Shown: positions 52,480 to 62,601, counted from the first letter of the stretch. The stretch: 64,000 bases of DNA from Echiichthys vipera (GCA_963691815.1 OY829662.1:27704232-27768231); one strand, 5' to 3'. Notes: generated by a model from the letters alone, not told the origin. Translations and numbers: made by a program.

Positions 52480-53567
52480 ACAGCAGCAACAGGTCACACA
52501 ACTGTGTTGACAGTGCAAGAGTGCACAACTCTAGATCAAACTACCTAAAAGAAATGCAAGAACAAAGTCCACAAACTAAAAGAAAAGTTTGGATGAAAAA
52601 CGGAACAAAATTACAAGACAACATATTCATATGACCAGACAACAAACCTATCCTACCAAGAAACCTGTATAAATGGGCGGCAATATTGAGCCATGGGTCA
52701 ACACATGTCACAACAGGAGGGACAGATACACCAATATTATACTACCTATGGATTCAACTCTTACTAAAAAAACAATTCTGTAGAGCATGTCTGACGTGTG
52801 CCAGGCACAATCCACAAGGTAATCTAAGACCATGTAGAGGAAAGTTTCCTACACCTAAATATCCATTCAAGAAATCCACATGGATTTTATAGAATTAAAC
52901 CAAGGTGAAGGGAAAAAGTATTGTCTAGTCATAATAGATGCATTTTCAAAATGGATTGAACTTTTTCCAACCAAACATCCAGACGCTTTGACGGTGGCAA
53001 AGGCACTCTGTAAAGACATCATCCCTAGGTACAGGATACCTGAGGAAATCTATAGTGATAACGGAACTCATTTGGAAACCAGATAGTAAAAAAGATTGGG
53101 ATAATGTTTCATATTGATCTGAAGAATCATTGTGCTTAACACCCATAAAGGGCTGGCCTAGTAGAAAGAATGAACGGAACTATTAAAAACAGACTTAAAA
53201 AGTGCACTGAAGAAACAGGAAGACCATGGACAGAATGTTTAGATTTAGTAAAATTATACATAAACATTACCTGTACTTCTGGATTGACGCCTTATGAAAC
53301 ATTTTTTGGAAGACCATATTGACTACCCCAATTTAAAATCAATGGGTAACAGACTGGGTGCTAATAAGAAGTATAAAGAAGAAACATTGGTATTCACCTA
53401 AGTGGGAAGGGCCGTATCAGGTATTGCTGACAACTCCCACAGCAGTAAAGATACCAGAAAGATCAACGTGGATCCATTTAACACACTGCAAAAGGGTCAT
53501 TTCGGTTGAAGACTCCGCTAGGGGAGGTGAGCCAAAATCTGATAATAGGGTGGATCCAGACGTTTAG
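52480..53567 (+). pseudogene. pol: ERV-D integrase
   Basis: Pieces in order: a zinc-binding region with FCRACLTCARHN (CxxC); the core STWILxx and MDFIELNQGEGKKYCLVI with DAFSKWIELFPTKH; then PEEIYSDNGTHLETR (second Asp). GLVERMN-like text (catalytic Glu) lies in a shifted frame near 53157. The C-terminal SH3-like module reads WEGPYQVLLTTPTAVKIP and WIHLTHCKR. Several frameshifts and stops break it. It resembles ERV-A's integrase end. Confidence 0.82.
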
Positions 53568-53579
53568 AGGCTGAATAGA

Positions 53580-53807
53580 CCCGAAAGTCAGTGAAGCGTT
53601 TATAAGACACCAAACCAAGTAGAGGAGATAAATTTAGCCAAAATTACCCAAAGATGGTAAGGAGGTGCCATCGGTTGCTGGGTGACATCTATCTGTCTAA
53701 TAATAATGATCCTGTTCATGTGGTACCTATGGGAACCACCTAGACTAAATCAAAATATGACAACCTCAGCTTTAGAGCGTCTTAAACGTGGAGTTCCAGA
53801 TTAATAT
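53580..53807 (+). pseudogene. env: ERV-D env start, cut by the Gmr1-like element
   Basis: Broken frames include a hydrophobic stretch (CLIIMILFMWYLW) like a signal or membrane segment. RLKRGVPD follows, with an R-x-K-R furin-type site, just before the insertion. The short distance between them implies that most of the surface subunit was already deleted. Sequence resumes at 58969. Confidence 0.5.
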
Positions 53808-54241
53808 TGTGAGGTCATGAGAGGTTTTTCTTTGCAGCAGGCGGGGTGTAGGGCAGACAACAGCCAAACGTGGTTGCAAGCAGCAGAGGGTTTTTATTTT
53901 CGAGCACTCTTTCCAAAAACAACTCAATGAAAAATAGTAGTTTAAACTCAAAACGCTTAACAAGCAAGCAAACAAAAGTGCCTTCTTAAGGCCTTGACAA
54001 CTTAGCTTTTGAATCTCAGTCTCTCTTCACAAACACGCTTCCTCGCTCCCTGTCTCTGCTGCACCCTTTGTTCCCTTAATGCTTGAGCACCTGCCTTAAT
54101 CAAGGGACTGAGGCATTTGCACCTGTCCGCGCGATGCATTCTGGGACATGTAGTTCAGGCGGCGGCCATCTTGTCGTCTGATAGCCCCTTCTGTAGAGGA
54201 ATATAGCGCCCCTCTACCACACGTCCCCTTGTGATGCCACA
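53808..54241 (-). repeat. Gmr1-like element 3' LTR
   Basis: In element sense it starts TGTGGCATCACAAGGG and ends CATGACCTCACA. The neighbouring polypurine tract (54242-54257) reads GGGAGGAGGGATA in element sense. Confidence 0.9.
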
Positions 54242-54286
54242 TATCCCTCCTCCCAGGCCTGACGTCCTCGGCAGGGCGAATGAGGA

Positions 54287-55837
54287 TCAAAAGGCATCAC
54301 GGCGGGACAGGGCATCTGCATTCCCATGGCGTCGTCCTGGTCTGTAAACAACAGAGAAGTTAAACGGTTGGAGCCCTAAAAACCACCTGGTCACCCTACT
54401 GTTCGTCTCTTTGTTTTTAGCCATCCATTGTAACGGTGAATGATCTGTAACCAGAGTAAACCCTCTTCCCAATAAGTAGTATCTGAGTGTTGCCAGGGCC
54501 CACTTTATTGCTAAGCCCTCTTTCTCAACTGTGGCATAGTTCTTCTCTCTTGGCAACAATTTCCGACTCAAGTAAAGAACTGGGTGTTCCTCACCTGCAT
54601 GGACCTGGGATAGGACAGCACCTAGACCCACCTCCGAGGCATCTACCTGAACCACGAATTCCCTACTAAAGTCGGGGGCCACGAGGACCGGTTTTGAGCA
54701 CAATGCCCTCTTCAGGTTCTCAAAGGCGTCGTCCGCCGCCGGCGTCCATTTCACCATCCGGGAGTGTTTCTTTGTCGTCAGATCTGTGAGAGGAGCGGCT
54801 ATTATAGCAAAGTTAGGGATGAACCGTCTGTAGTAGTTTGCAAGGCCTAAAAATGATCTCACCTGCCTCTTTGTCAAAGGCTTTGGCCACTCCTGTATGG
54901 CAGCAAGCTTCGCCTCCTGAGGTTTGACCAGGCCCCGGCCGATGGTATACCCTAGGTAGTTCGTTTCATTGTATGCCAGCTTGCATTTCTTGGGGTTCGC
55001 CGTCAAGCCTGCTTGTCGGAGGGAATCCAGGACCATCTGTACCCGAGGCAAGTGGCTTTCCCAGTCCGGGCTCTGGATCACTACATCATCTAAATAGGCA
55101 GATGCATATTCTTTGTGAGATTTTAATACCTGGTCCATTAAACGTTGGAAAGTGGCGGGGGCCCCACATAACCCAAATGGCATCCTCCTGTACTGCCACA
55201 GGCCTCCTGGAGTGGCAAAGGCTGTCTTCTCCTTCGAGTCCGCTGCCACAGGAACCTGCCAGTAACCTTTTGTAAGATCCAGAGTAGTTATGAATCGGGC
55301 ATTACCAAGACTCTCAATGAGCTCGTCAACCCGCGGCATGGGGTAGGCATCGAACTTAGACACAGCATTTACTTTCCTAAAGTCATTACAGAAACGTACA
55401 GTGTTGTCAGGTTTGTCTGCCAGGACTATAGGACTGGACCAAGCACTTTTGGACTCTTCAATTACCTTCAACTCCAGCATTTTCTTCACCTCCTCCTCAA
55501 TCAGCTTCTTGCGTGCCTCCGGTACCCGATATGGTCTTTGGTTCACCACTTCTCCGGGTTGTGTGTGTATTTCATGTTCCACTATATGTGTGCAACCTGG
55601 GAGGGATGAAAAAACATCCTGGTTGCTGTCCACCAGCTCCCGTGCTTGCTGTAGTTGGTGAGGGGAAAGATCAGGACCAAACTGCACTGCATCTCGAGCA
55701 ACTTCACTCGTCTTCCTGGGGGAACAAACAGTGAACAGCACCTCTCTATCATGCCATTTCTTTAAGAGGTTAACATGGTATATTTGCTCACCTTTCCGCT
55801 TTCCAGGTTGTCTCACTCTGTAATTGACTTCGCCCAC
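54287..55837 (-). CDS. pol: Gmr1-like reverse transcriptase-RNase H (516 aa, downstream part of pol)
   Basis: The open frame begins inside the integrase C-terminal module (VNYRVRQPGKR, YHVNLLKKWHD) after a stop. It passes reverse transcriptase blocks KSAWSSPIVLADKPDNTVRF, FITTLDLTKGYWQVPV, FGLCGAPATFQRLMD and SAYLDDVVIQS, with catalytic YLDD, and LGYTIG. RNase H blocks follow: FVVQVDASEVGLGAVLSQ, YATVEKEGLAIKWAL, LVTDHSPLQWM and HGNADALSR. All catalytic acids are present. Integrase comes before reverse transcriptase on the same strand. No in-frame damage is seen within this segment. Confidence 0.93.
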   Translation of the reverse strand: MGEVNYRVRQPGKRKGEQIYHVNLLKKWHDREVLFTVCSPRKTSEVARDAVQFGPDLSPHQLQQARELVDSNQDVFSSLPGCTHIVEHEIHTQPGEVVNQRPYRVPEARKKLIEEEVKKMLELKVIEESKSAWSSPIVLADKPDNTVRFCNDFRKVNAVSKFDAYPMPRVDELIESLGNARFITTLDLTKGYWQVPVAADSKEKTAFATPGGLWQYRRMPFGLCGAPATFQRLMDQVLKSHKEYASAYLDDVVIQSPDWESHLPRVQMVLDSLRQAGLTANPKKCKLAYNETNYLGYTIGRGLVKPQEAKLAAIQEWPKPLTKRQVRSFLGLANYYRRFIPNFAIIAAPLTDLTTKKHSRMVKWTPAADDAFENLKRALCSKPVLVAPDFSREFVVQVDASEVGLGAVLSQVHAGEEHPVLYLSRKLLPREKNYATVEKEGLAIKWALATLRYYLLGRGFTLVTDHSPLQWMAKNKETNSRVTRWFLGLQPFNFSVVYRPGRRHGNADALSRRDAF

Positions 55838-55849
55838 TCTTTCAACGAC

Positions 55850-58001
55850 CTAAAACAGTCCCTGCCAAGTAGCCAAGAATTTGCATTCCACCGTGGGTAC
55901 CAACACTAAAACTCTGTCCCCAGGTTTGAATTCTCTAGGTTGAGCTGCTCGGTTATAGGCTGCACTCTGATCCTGTTGTGCCTTTTCCATGTGCTCTTTC
56001 ACAATTGGATATACGGTGTTCATTCGTTCACCCATGTTCAATCATGGTTCTATGGGGACGGGGTTGCTCCTCCCAGGTTTCTTTGGCAATGTCTAGCAGT
56101 CCCCTTGGTTTGTAAGAATACAGCAAGTCAAAGGGTGAGAAGCCTGTGGAGGACTGTGGGACCTCTCTTACTTCAAATAAGAGGTAGGGGAGAAGCTGGT
56201 CCCAGTTTCTTCCATCTTCCCTAATGGCCTTTCTCAGCATTGCCTTGAGAGTTTGATTGAACCTTTCCACTAACCCATCCGTTTGTGGATGGTACACTGA
56301 GGTTCGGATTTGTTTCACTTGCAGCAGAGCACACAATTGCTGAGTAACTCTGGACATAAAAGGACTTCCTTGATCAGTAAGAATTTCTTTTGGCAGCCCT
56401 ACTCTACTGCTGAAAATGAATAATTCTTTAGCGATTTGTTTAGCATTAGCTTTTCTTAGGGGGATGGCTTCTGGAAACCTGGTAGCGTAGTCCACCAGAA
56501 CGAGGATGTATTGATGGCCCCTAGCACTCTTGGGGAGGGGGCCCACAATATCCAGCCCCACCCTCTCAAAAGGGGTTTCTATAATGGGCAAGGGAATGAG
56601 GGGATTCCTGTACATCGGCTTTGGAGCTGTGACCTGGCACTCTGGGCAACTGCGACAATAATTCTCTACTTCCCTGTGAACTCCTGGCCAAAAGAACCGC
56701 TGCAATATTCGTTCCTTGGTTTTCTCCACCCCCAAGTGAGCCCCTAATAAGTGAGTGTGAGCTAACTGCAGAACTGTGGGGCGGTGAGGTTTGGGAACAA
56801 GGAGTTGCTCGACCACTTTGTCATTATTTTTAGTTACCTGATACAACAGACCATTCTTAACAGCAAAGTGTGGGTAGGAAGGGGTTGACCTGGCGCCTAC
56901 CAAAGCTCCCTCTAAGACCTGAACATTTTTTAGGGCATTACTCAGGGTGGGATCTTGTATTTGAGCTGTTCCAAACTGACCTTTAAGGGGTGGTGTCACT
57001 CCAACATCCACAGTCTCATTTTCACTGGGCACGGGCTGCGGTTCTGAGTCGGCAGTCTCCCCGGGTTCTGACTCCCCGCCACTAGAGTCCACTGCAAAAA
57101 CTTGAGCTACAGTGGGTGGGGAAGAACATGGCTTGGCGAGGTTAACCCAGACTTCACTCATTCGACTAACTTGAGGCTTACGTTTTCGAGGTTCCCGCTT
57201 GTGCTTCTTTTGGGCTTCCCCCCACAGCATGGAGAAGGCTGGACAGTCTCGACCAATCAAAACAGGGACAGGAAGTGTCATGACTACCCCCACTTCAACA
57301 TTGAATGACCCCTTAGTTGTCTTCAGTCTCACCACGGCAGTTGGGTACTCACGGGTGTCCCCATGGACACAAACAACAGGAACCGATTCACCTTGAGCAA
57401 AGTGCGATGCCTCCAACACAGCCTCCTGGACAAGGGTTCGAGCACTTCCCGAATCAAGCAAGGCTTCCACATCACATTGGTTGACTGTTACTGGGCAGGT
57501 CGGTCTCTGGTCTCCCATCTCCCCAAAGAGGGCAGCAAAGTGCACTTGAGGGTTGCTTGAAGACCCCGCTGTGGGCATCGGCTCATCTGACTTTTCACAC
57601 TGCCACGAGATATGGCCCAACTCACTACAGCGATAGCACTGTCGAGATTCAGGGTTCGGGAATCTATTGGACTGAACAGGTTGACTAAACCCTCTTCTCT
57701 GTGAGCTAGAAGGAGAACTATCGGGCTTGGTCTCTTTTTGGTGGACCCAGCTGGGCCGAACGGGGATGGAGGCTGAGGGTTCTTTACGGGGAAGTCGGAG
57801 CATATCAGAGGCTGCCTGATACTGCTCAACCGCTTCTACTAACTGCATAGCTGTTGTTAGTTTCTGCTGACTGATTATCCTTTTTGCTTCATATGGCAGA
57901 GCTCTCAGGCAACGGTCCATCACAAGGGTTTCCACAATGGCTACAGAGCTGTTCTTTTCCGGTTCTAGCCACCTCTTGGTCACTCGAATTAATTCATGCA
58001 T
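55850..58001 (-). pseudogene. pol: Gmr1-like gag C-terminus, protease and integrase
   Basis: The 657-aa frame (58001-56028) begins in the SCAN-like gag half (LVMDRCLRALPYEAKRII). It then has the zinc knuckle CYRCSELGHISWQC and the protease loop ALLDSGSARTLV. The integrase zinc module HLLGAH...CRSCPEC follows, then the core: GLDIVGPLP, ILTDQGSPF and GLVERFNQ. Exactly 35 residues separate the second Asp from the Glu (D35E). Near 56030 the frame shifts into 56041-55850, which carries the GPY/F-type C-terminus (PGDRVLVL, ATWQGLF). A TAG at ~55850 then separates it from the reverse transcriptase frame. Confidence 0.9.
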
Positions 58002-58012
58002 TTGAGCACAGG

Positions 58013-58506
58013 GTGTCCCCCCCCCCCTTATAACTCTAATTATGGAAACGCTGTGCTAAGCTAAACTTGGTAAGGCCATGACGGCTGAAAATCTCTTCCT
58101 TTAGCTTGTCATAGTCTTGGCCAATGCTAGCCTCCACATCTTGAAATGCCTTAAGAGCCTCACCTGAGAGAAATGGGGCCAAGAGCCCTGCCCATTGTGC
58201 CTTCGGCCATCCCTCTCGAGTAGCAGTAGTCTCGAATGCATGGAGGTAAGCTTCCACATCATCAGTGACTCCCAACTTTGGAATGAAATTCCCTGCTTTG
58301 GGTTTTGGCTTAGTTTGTCGAAGCTCCAGTTCCTTGAGTTGATTTGCCTTTACTTGCTGTTGCAGCAAGGCCGCATTGGTTTCTTGCTGAGCCCTTTGGG
58401 CCTCCACCATCATCTGCAGTAGCTGCTCCATGTGGGCTTGGGAGTCCCTTGTGTGAAGTCCTGAAAAAAGTTCCGCCAAGTCTTCAATATCTTCGGTTTT
58501 AATCAT
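58013..58506 (-). pseudogene. gag: Gmr1-like gag N-terminal half
   Basis: Frame from the ATG at 58506, 156 codons. It has an acidic start, a Gln-rich helix (VEAQRAQQETNAALLQQQVK) and a linker PKPKAGNFIPKLG. The capsid-like region follows (DDVEAYLHAFETTATREGWP, then WAGLLAPFLSGEALKAF, then YDKLKEEIFSRHGL). It stops at HN-stop. Just downstream lies an 11-base homopolymer (C on the plus strand, 58017-58027). This replaces the text expected to link it to the downstream gag half. Confidence 0.85.
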
Positions 58507-58524
58507 CCGTCTCTATGCACCTAC

Positions 58525-58542
58525 TGCCCGCATTCTCCACCA
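58525..58542 (-). promoter_or_regulatory. Gmr1-like primer binding site
   Basis: Two bases from the LTR the element-sense strand reads TGGTGGAGAATGCGGGCA. The first nine bases, and the rest with one insertion and one deletion, fit the complement of the tRNA-Ala 3' end. The tRNA assignment is tentative. Confidence 0.5.
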
Positions 58543-58544
58543 TA

Positions 58545-58968
58545 TGTGAGGTCATGAGAGGTTTTTCTTTGCAGCAGGCGGGGTGTAGGGCAGACAACAG
58601 CCAAACGTGGTTGCAAGCAGCAGAGGGTTTTTATTTTCGAGCACTCTTTCCAAAAACAGCTCAATGAAAAATAGTAGTTAAAACTTACAAGCAAGCAAAC
58701 AAAAGTGCCTTCTTAAGGCCTTGACAACTTAGCTTTTGAATCTCAGTCTCTCTTCACAAACACCCTTCCTCGCTCCCTGTCTCTGCTGCACTCTTTGTTC
58801 CCTTAATGCTTGAGCACCTGCCTTAATCAAGGGACTGAGGCATTTGCACCTGTCCGCGCGATGCATTCTGGGACATGTAGTTCAGGCGGCGGCCATCTTG
58901 TCGTCTGATAGCCCCTTCTGTAGAGGAATATAGCGCCCCTCTACCACACGTCCCCTTGTGATGCCACA
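58545..58968 (-). repeat. Gmr1-like element 5' LTR
   Basis: Nearly identical to 53808-54241. The main difference is a ~10-bp shortening near 58681. ATAT follows at 58969-58972 and precedes the other LTR at 53804-53807. Confidence 0.92.
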
Positions 58969-59685
58969 ATATAAATTAGCTGACCAAATAACTTGCGGGT
59001 TTTGAATCTATAGTTTGCTGGTGGTGTACGATTAACAAAAACATAGATAGAATCAATTACATCCACTACAATGTGCAAAAGCTAGGAAATTTGACACAAA
59101 GTGGTTTCGAAGCAGTTCACGATCAATTAGCTGCAACTTCCCTCTTGGCATTCCAAAACCAAATAGCCCTGGACATACTATTGGCCGAGAAAGGAGGGGT
59201 ATGTGCAATGTTCAGTGAGCTGCACCTCATCCCTAACACGGTGCTGCTGATTGCAGCCTCACTAAGACCATAGAAGGGCTCCGTACTCTCAACGTTAAGA
59301 TGAAAGAACACTTTGGAGTCGATACCACTATGTGGGACTCCTGGATGGATGCTTTTGGGAAGTATAGAACATTGGTGTCCTCTGTCCTAGTCTCCGTAGC
59401 AGTTCATCACTACAGCTATTTCACCCATGGTGAACAAAATGGAGCAAATATATCCTTTGCTTGGCTGCGATCCCCGAAGTGATGATGATAGCAATGACGA
59501 CTACAAGGAAACTCCTTTTGATTTGCCGGAACTGTATCCTGATCCAACAGACTATGACTCTGACAAGTATTAAGAAACTTCTGTGTGTAAATGTATTTGT
59601 GCTCATGAAAATGACCCTACAGCGGAAAATCAAGAAAAGAAGTGGCTGACTAAAATTGATATGAGAATTTGAGCATATATATCAT
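58969..59685 (+). pseudogene. env: ERV-D envelope transmembrane subunit remnant
   Basis: The frame at 59073-59273 contains the heptad-repeat region (VHDQLAATSLLAFQNQIALD) running into LLAEKGGVCAMF. This is the position of the so-called immunosuppressive domain and the start of the disulphide loop. The cysteine pair that normally follows is lost. Frameshifts then lead to a membrane-proximal piece with MWDSWMDAFGKYRTL, a hydrophobic stretch (VSSVLVSVAV) and an acidic tail ending YDSDKY, stop, near 59573. The layout matches a gamma/epsilon-type transmembrane protein. It cannot encode an intact one. Confidence 0.75.
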
Positions 59686-60174
59686 AAACAGGAGGGAAAT
59701 ATTAGAATAATTGTACATAAAGTAATCTCATATTTACTCCAATTGCCTTTACATATAAACTAACTTGGTGTGTGCGTACAGCTTATTTGTGCAGAGTTGT
59801 TTTGCAGGAAGGAGAAATCAGATAGCGTGACTGCTGATGAGTCACCAAAGAGCTGCTCATCCGTTTAAAGACCGAGCATGCGGTTTCAAGGACGAGCAAC
59901 ATGTGCCCTTGAAGATAATGAATTGTGTAAATGTGAAGAGTTGCAGCTGTGTGCTCCCTCACCCTTAGAGCTGTAACTCATTTTGTAACTAAGGACCACT
60001 TTAAGGAAATAAAAAGAGAGGGCTCGGCAGATGGCTCGACAGAGTGCGCTTCAGAATGGTAGGATATTGTAACTGAACGCATCTCTGTCTGTTCTTCTTG
60101 CAATTAATACATATAACTCTTGTCTTTCTCTCCTTTGTTATGTGTTGGACGTTTTAGTTTGCTTGAACCTGACA
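59686..60174 (+). repeat. ERV-D polypurine tract and 3' LTR
   Basis: AAACAGGAGGGAAA (59686-59699) precedes the LTR. The LTR starts TATTAG where the 5' LTR has TGTTAG, so the terminal dinucleotide is mutated. It ends CTGACA at 60174. It contains a stretch absent from the 5' LTR (CTCCCTCACCCTTAGAGCTG near 59954). Confidence 0.88.
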
Positions 60175-61026
60175 CCGACGAAGTGGAGGACAAGAGGAAG
60201 CATTAATAATGACAAATACGTTTCGTCAGAGAGGTCAATGAGCTGGTGAGTCCACAGCTCAGTATACAGCTGCCCTGCAGGAACTAATTGTTACATGTGA
60301 GTTTGGGACATTATCTGAGGATATGGTAAGAGATCAAATTGCTGAGAAAACGTCCAATGCACGGATCAAAGAGCGCTTGCTGCTTGAGGATAAACTTACA
60401 CTTGAAAAGACTTTGTCAATTGCTGCTCAGATTAAAAATGCAGTCGCTGAAGCTAAAACGATAGCCTGTTTAGAAGGGGCAGCTGAGGCTGTTGTCAGCA
60501 TGATTCCCGGGACTACTTTTTCTACTGGAAAGCAAAAGCAGCAAAAAACACCCAAATTTCCCAGAACACCCCAAAGACTGCTGCCTTGAATGGCTCAACG
60601 GCTGCTGGTAAGACATGCTACAGATCTGGCTCTTCAACACATGTTGCAAATTACCCCAAGTGCCCAGCAAAATCAGTCACATGCAGACATTGTAATAAGC
60701 CTGGACATTTTGCCACAAGGTGCAGGAGCAGTACTGCTTCCTGCAATGTGGGAGAAGTTTCCAGTGACTCCGTCTAAGAGCTGTTAGTTGATGAAGATGA
60801 TGCAAGTACACTGCACAGTAAATTAATGTGCAATCTCTCCCTGAAAGCTTCAGATGGCCATACAATTACTGCTGATCTGATGGTGGATACCCGGTCAGGT
60901 GTCTCCATTCTTTGTATGTCTATTCTGTTGAAACCAGAACAGACATACAAAAGTCACTTTAGCCACAGCCCTCTCCTGAAACCCAGAAAAACACTGACCA
61001 CATACACAAAGAAACCTTTACCGGTC
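60175..61026 (+). pseudogene. gag: Gypsy gag C-terminal part and protease, interrupted element
   Basis: This continues the gag begun at 48506. After a deletion and frameshifts the open piece 60323-60589 reads MVRDQIAEKTSNARIKERLL and LTLEKTLSIAAQIKNAVAEA. In a later frame CRHCNKPGHFATRC is a perfect CCHC knuckle. LMVDTRSGVSIL near 60880 is the protease loop with D-T-R instead of D-T-G, which would abolish catalysis. The element is cut at 61026 by Harbinger-derived sequence. No reverse transcriptase remains. Confidence 0.78.
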
Positions 61027-61479
61027 AGGTCTGAGATTGTTTACGCAATTTGAGCCTGTGGATTTGCGGTGCAGCACAGCAAAATCCGGCTGAAAATAAT
61101 TAACAATCCTCAGCTGTCATTAAGCATAAGCAGTCACATATTAAGAACAGATCAAAACGGATTCTTAAAACAAATAAAAACATTTTTTTAAATTACCACT
61201 CGATAAATGTACAGGTGATTTGTGATGACAAGCTATCGCTTTTAAACGTGGTGGCCAGGTGGCCAGGGGGAACACACAATTCTTTTATATTTCAAAACAG
61301 CTCTGCTCCAGCCCCCCGCGACCCCGACAGGGACAAGTGGTTGAAGATGAATGAATTAATGAATGAATGTGTTGGCGTGCGGCTGCAGGAAGGCGCAATG
61401 CAGAGCCCAAGTCATCTCCTCGATAAGTGGCTACCCTCGATAAATTGCAATAAATCAAACAAGGTATCAGATGATTAAC

Positions 61480-61610
61480 ATTTTGGTATGGTTCTTCTAG
61501 GTGACAAAGGTTATCCTCTAACGGAATACCTAATAACCCCGCTGGCAAACCCCGCTACAGAGCAGGAGTGCAGGTTCAACAGTGCGCACACACGCACACT
61601 TGCTTCGGGT
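61480..61610 (+). pseudogene. Harbinger transposase C-terminal piece, copy B
   Basis: The plus strand reads VLLGDKGYPLTEYLITPL and then FNSAHTRT, as in copy A. Copy B then has a deletion, so the glutamate-bearing VERCFG block is shortened. The second catalytic aspartate is present. Confidence 0.7.
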
Positions 61611-61776
61611 TGACTGCCTCCGTTATTATTTTCCATACAGCGTTTTTATGGGCCCCTTTTATTCCACTCTTAAGACTGCCAAAAAGCACATCTTTATTTT
61701 GCTCCATCTCAGATGTCAGGATGCCGATCTCTTTGTCGGAAAAGTTCCTTTTCTTACCAGTGTTTCTTCTCTCCAT
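61576..61776 (-). CDS. Harbinger Myb/SANT-like protein, copy B (partial)
   Basis: The frame starts MERRNTGKKRNFSDKEIGIL and continues TSEMEQNKDVLFGSLKSG, then AHKNAVWKIITEAVNPK. It covers the first helices of a Myb/SANT-like DNA-binding domain without the frameshift of copy A. The C-terminus (QVCVCAHC) comes from deleted or antisense sequence, so the native protein was longer. Confidence 0.65.
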   Translation of the reverse strand: MERRNTGKKRNFSDKEIGILTSEMEQNKDVLFGSLKSGIKGAHKNAVWKIITEAVNPKQVCVCAHC

Positions 61777-62130
61777 GTTTGACCTCAGTGGGCGAGGCCT
61801 CCGAACTAGGAATATTTAAGGGCGTAACATGTTAATGACGATCGAATTCAGCCGCCGCATTTATCAAGGCCCGCTCATTCGTACGCTGGGATTGGTCAGA
61901 TATGAATATTTCATAAATCACACGTGTGTCCTGTCATACGATCAATTCTGCGCTCAGATCTGCGCCCGTTTTCAAGCAAGATTGATAAATGCAGGTGAAA
62001 ATATGCATTCCTTGTCTAATTTTATATGAGAATAGAAGGACATATCCTGATCAAAAATAACATTCAGATTCCTCACTGTGGTGCTGGAGGACAATATAAC
62101 ATCGTCTAGAGTAACAATATTTTTAGCTAT

Positions 62131-62601
62131 TGTCAAAATCTTTCAGTTGCCTTGACAGAAACAACACATGGAGACTTCCTGATACTCTTTTTCAAGAATA
62201 AACAGTTTTCATCAAATCAGAAACAAGAGACACCTTTTACATATCTGACACAGGGAGAGAGGAGGTCAACGAGCACTGCTTGGCTTGTCCCTCTGCAAAT
62301 TCTCTCCAACCTCCCATTCTTCCTCGTGTCCTTTTATTAGAAGTTTGCATGAATAATCATAAGTCACTCATGAATAATAATTAACTAGTTACATACAAAG
62401 TATATCTTATCTTCACAAGGTCGCAGTTGGTTTTGCTCATTCAGCATTTTCTTTTACAGGGAGTGAACGTCTTATCAGCCCTTCCTCCAGATGGGTCAAA
62501 CATAATTGGTTCACATACCAAACTAGTGAGGGAAAATAACTTTTTCAATTACATGCATGGAAACAAACATTTATGATAATATTTTATACATTTCTTTAAC
62601 A
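62131..62601. mobile_element. Solo LTR with GCTAT target duplication
   Basis: The segment starts TGTCAAAATC and ends TTAACA, with GCTAT immediately before (62126-62130) and after (62602-62606). Removing it and one GCTAT restores the L2 text seen in copy 1 (AATAGCTAAAGA). TG...CA ends, 5-bp duplication and no internal region identify a solo LTR left by recombination. Its family has no other copy in the window. Orientation is unknown. Confidence 0.88.

Larger units (their letters stand above)
53808..58968 (-). mobile_element. Gmr1-like Ty3/gypsy LTR retrotransposon
   Basis: Direct LTRs (53808-54241 and 58545-58968) with TG...CA ends are flanked by ATAT on both sides. In element sense the order is LTR, primer site, gag, zinc knuckle, protease, integrase, reverse transcriptase, RNase H, polypurine tract, LTR. 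Integrase before reverse transcriptase is the reverse of ordinary gypsy elements and defines the Gmr1 group, first recognised in Atlantic cod. The LTRs differ by only a few bases and one ~10-bp indel, so the insertion is recent. It splits ERV-D env. Confidence 0.93.
48623..60174 (+). mobile_element. ERV-D, whole provirus
   Basis: LTRs at 48623-49079 and 59700-60174 are direct copies. The flanks CTGAC and CCGAC agree at four of five bases. A tRNA-Tyr-type primer site follows the 5' LTR, and a polypurine tract (AAACAGGAGGGAAA) precedes the 3' LTR. Gag, pol and env remnants are in order on the plus strand, all with lesions. The Gmr1-like element at 53808-58968 interrupts env. It entered a gypsy gag gene. 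Confidence 0.92.
61027..61993. mobile_element. PIF/Harbinger element, copy B (truncated, inverted)
   Basis: The reverse complement of copy A (38628-39708). One end is present to CAAGATTGATAAAT at 61993 but lacks the last few terminal bases. The other end lacks ~110 bp. A GATG-tail fragment (GACCCCGACAGGGACAAG, with ATGAATGAAT) is inserted at about 61312-61365. It abuts gypsy gag on one side and L2 copy 3 on the other. Confidence 0.8.

Noticed and set aside
53808..58968. Two separate elements, one with integrase and one with reverse transcriptase
   Set aside because: Single LTR pair with matching ATAT flanks, one strand, one continuous pol order, and the integrase C-terminal module runs directly into the reverse transcriptase frame.
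48623..60174. A functional retrovirus or intact envelope
   Set aside because: Every gene has stops, frameshifts or deletions, and a 5.2-kb element splits env.
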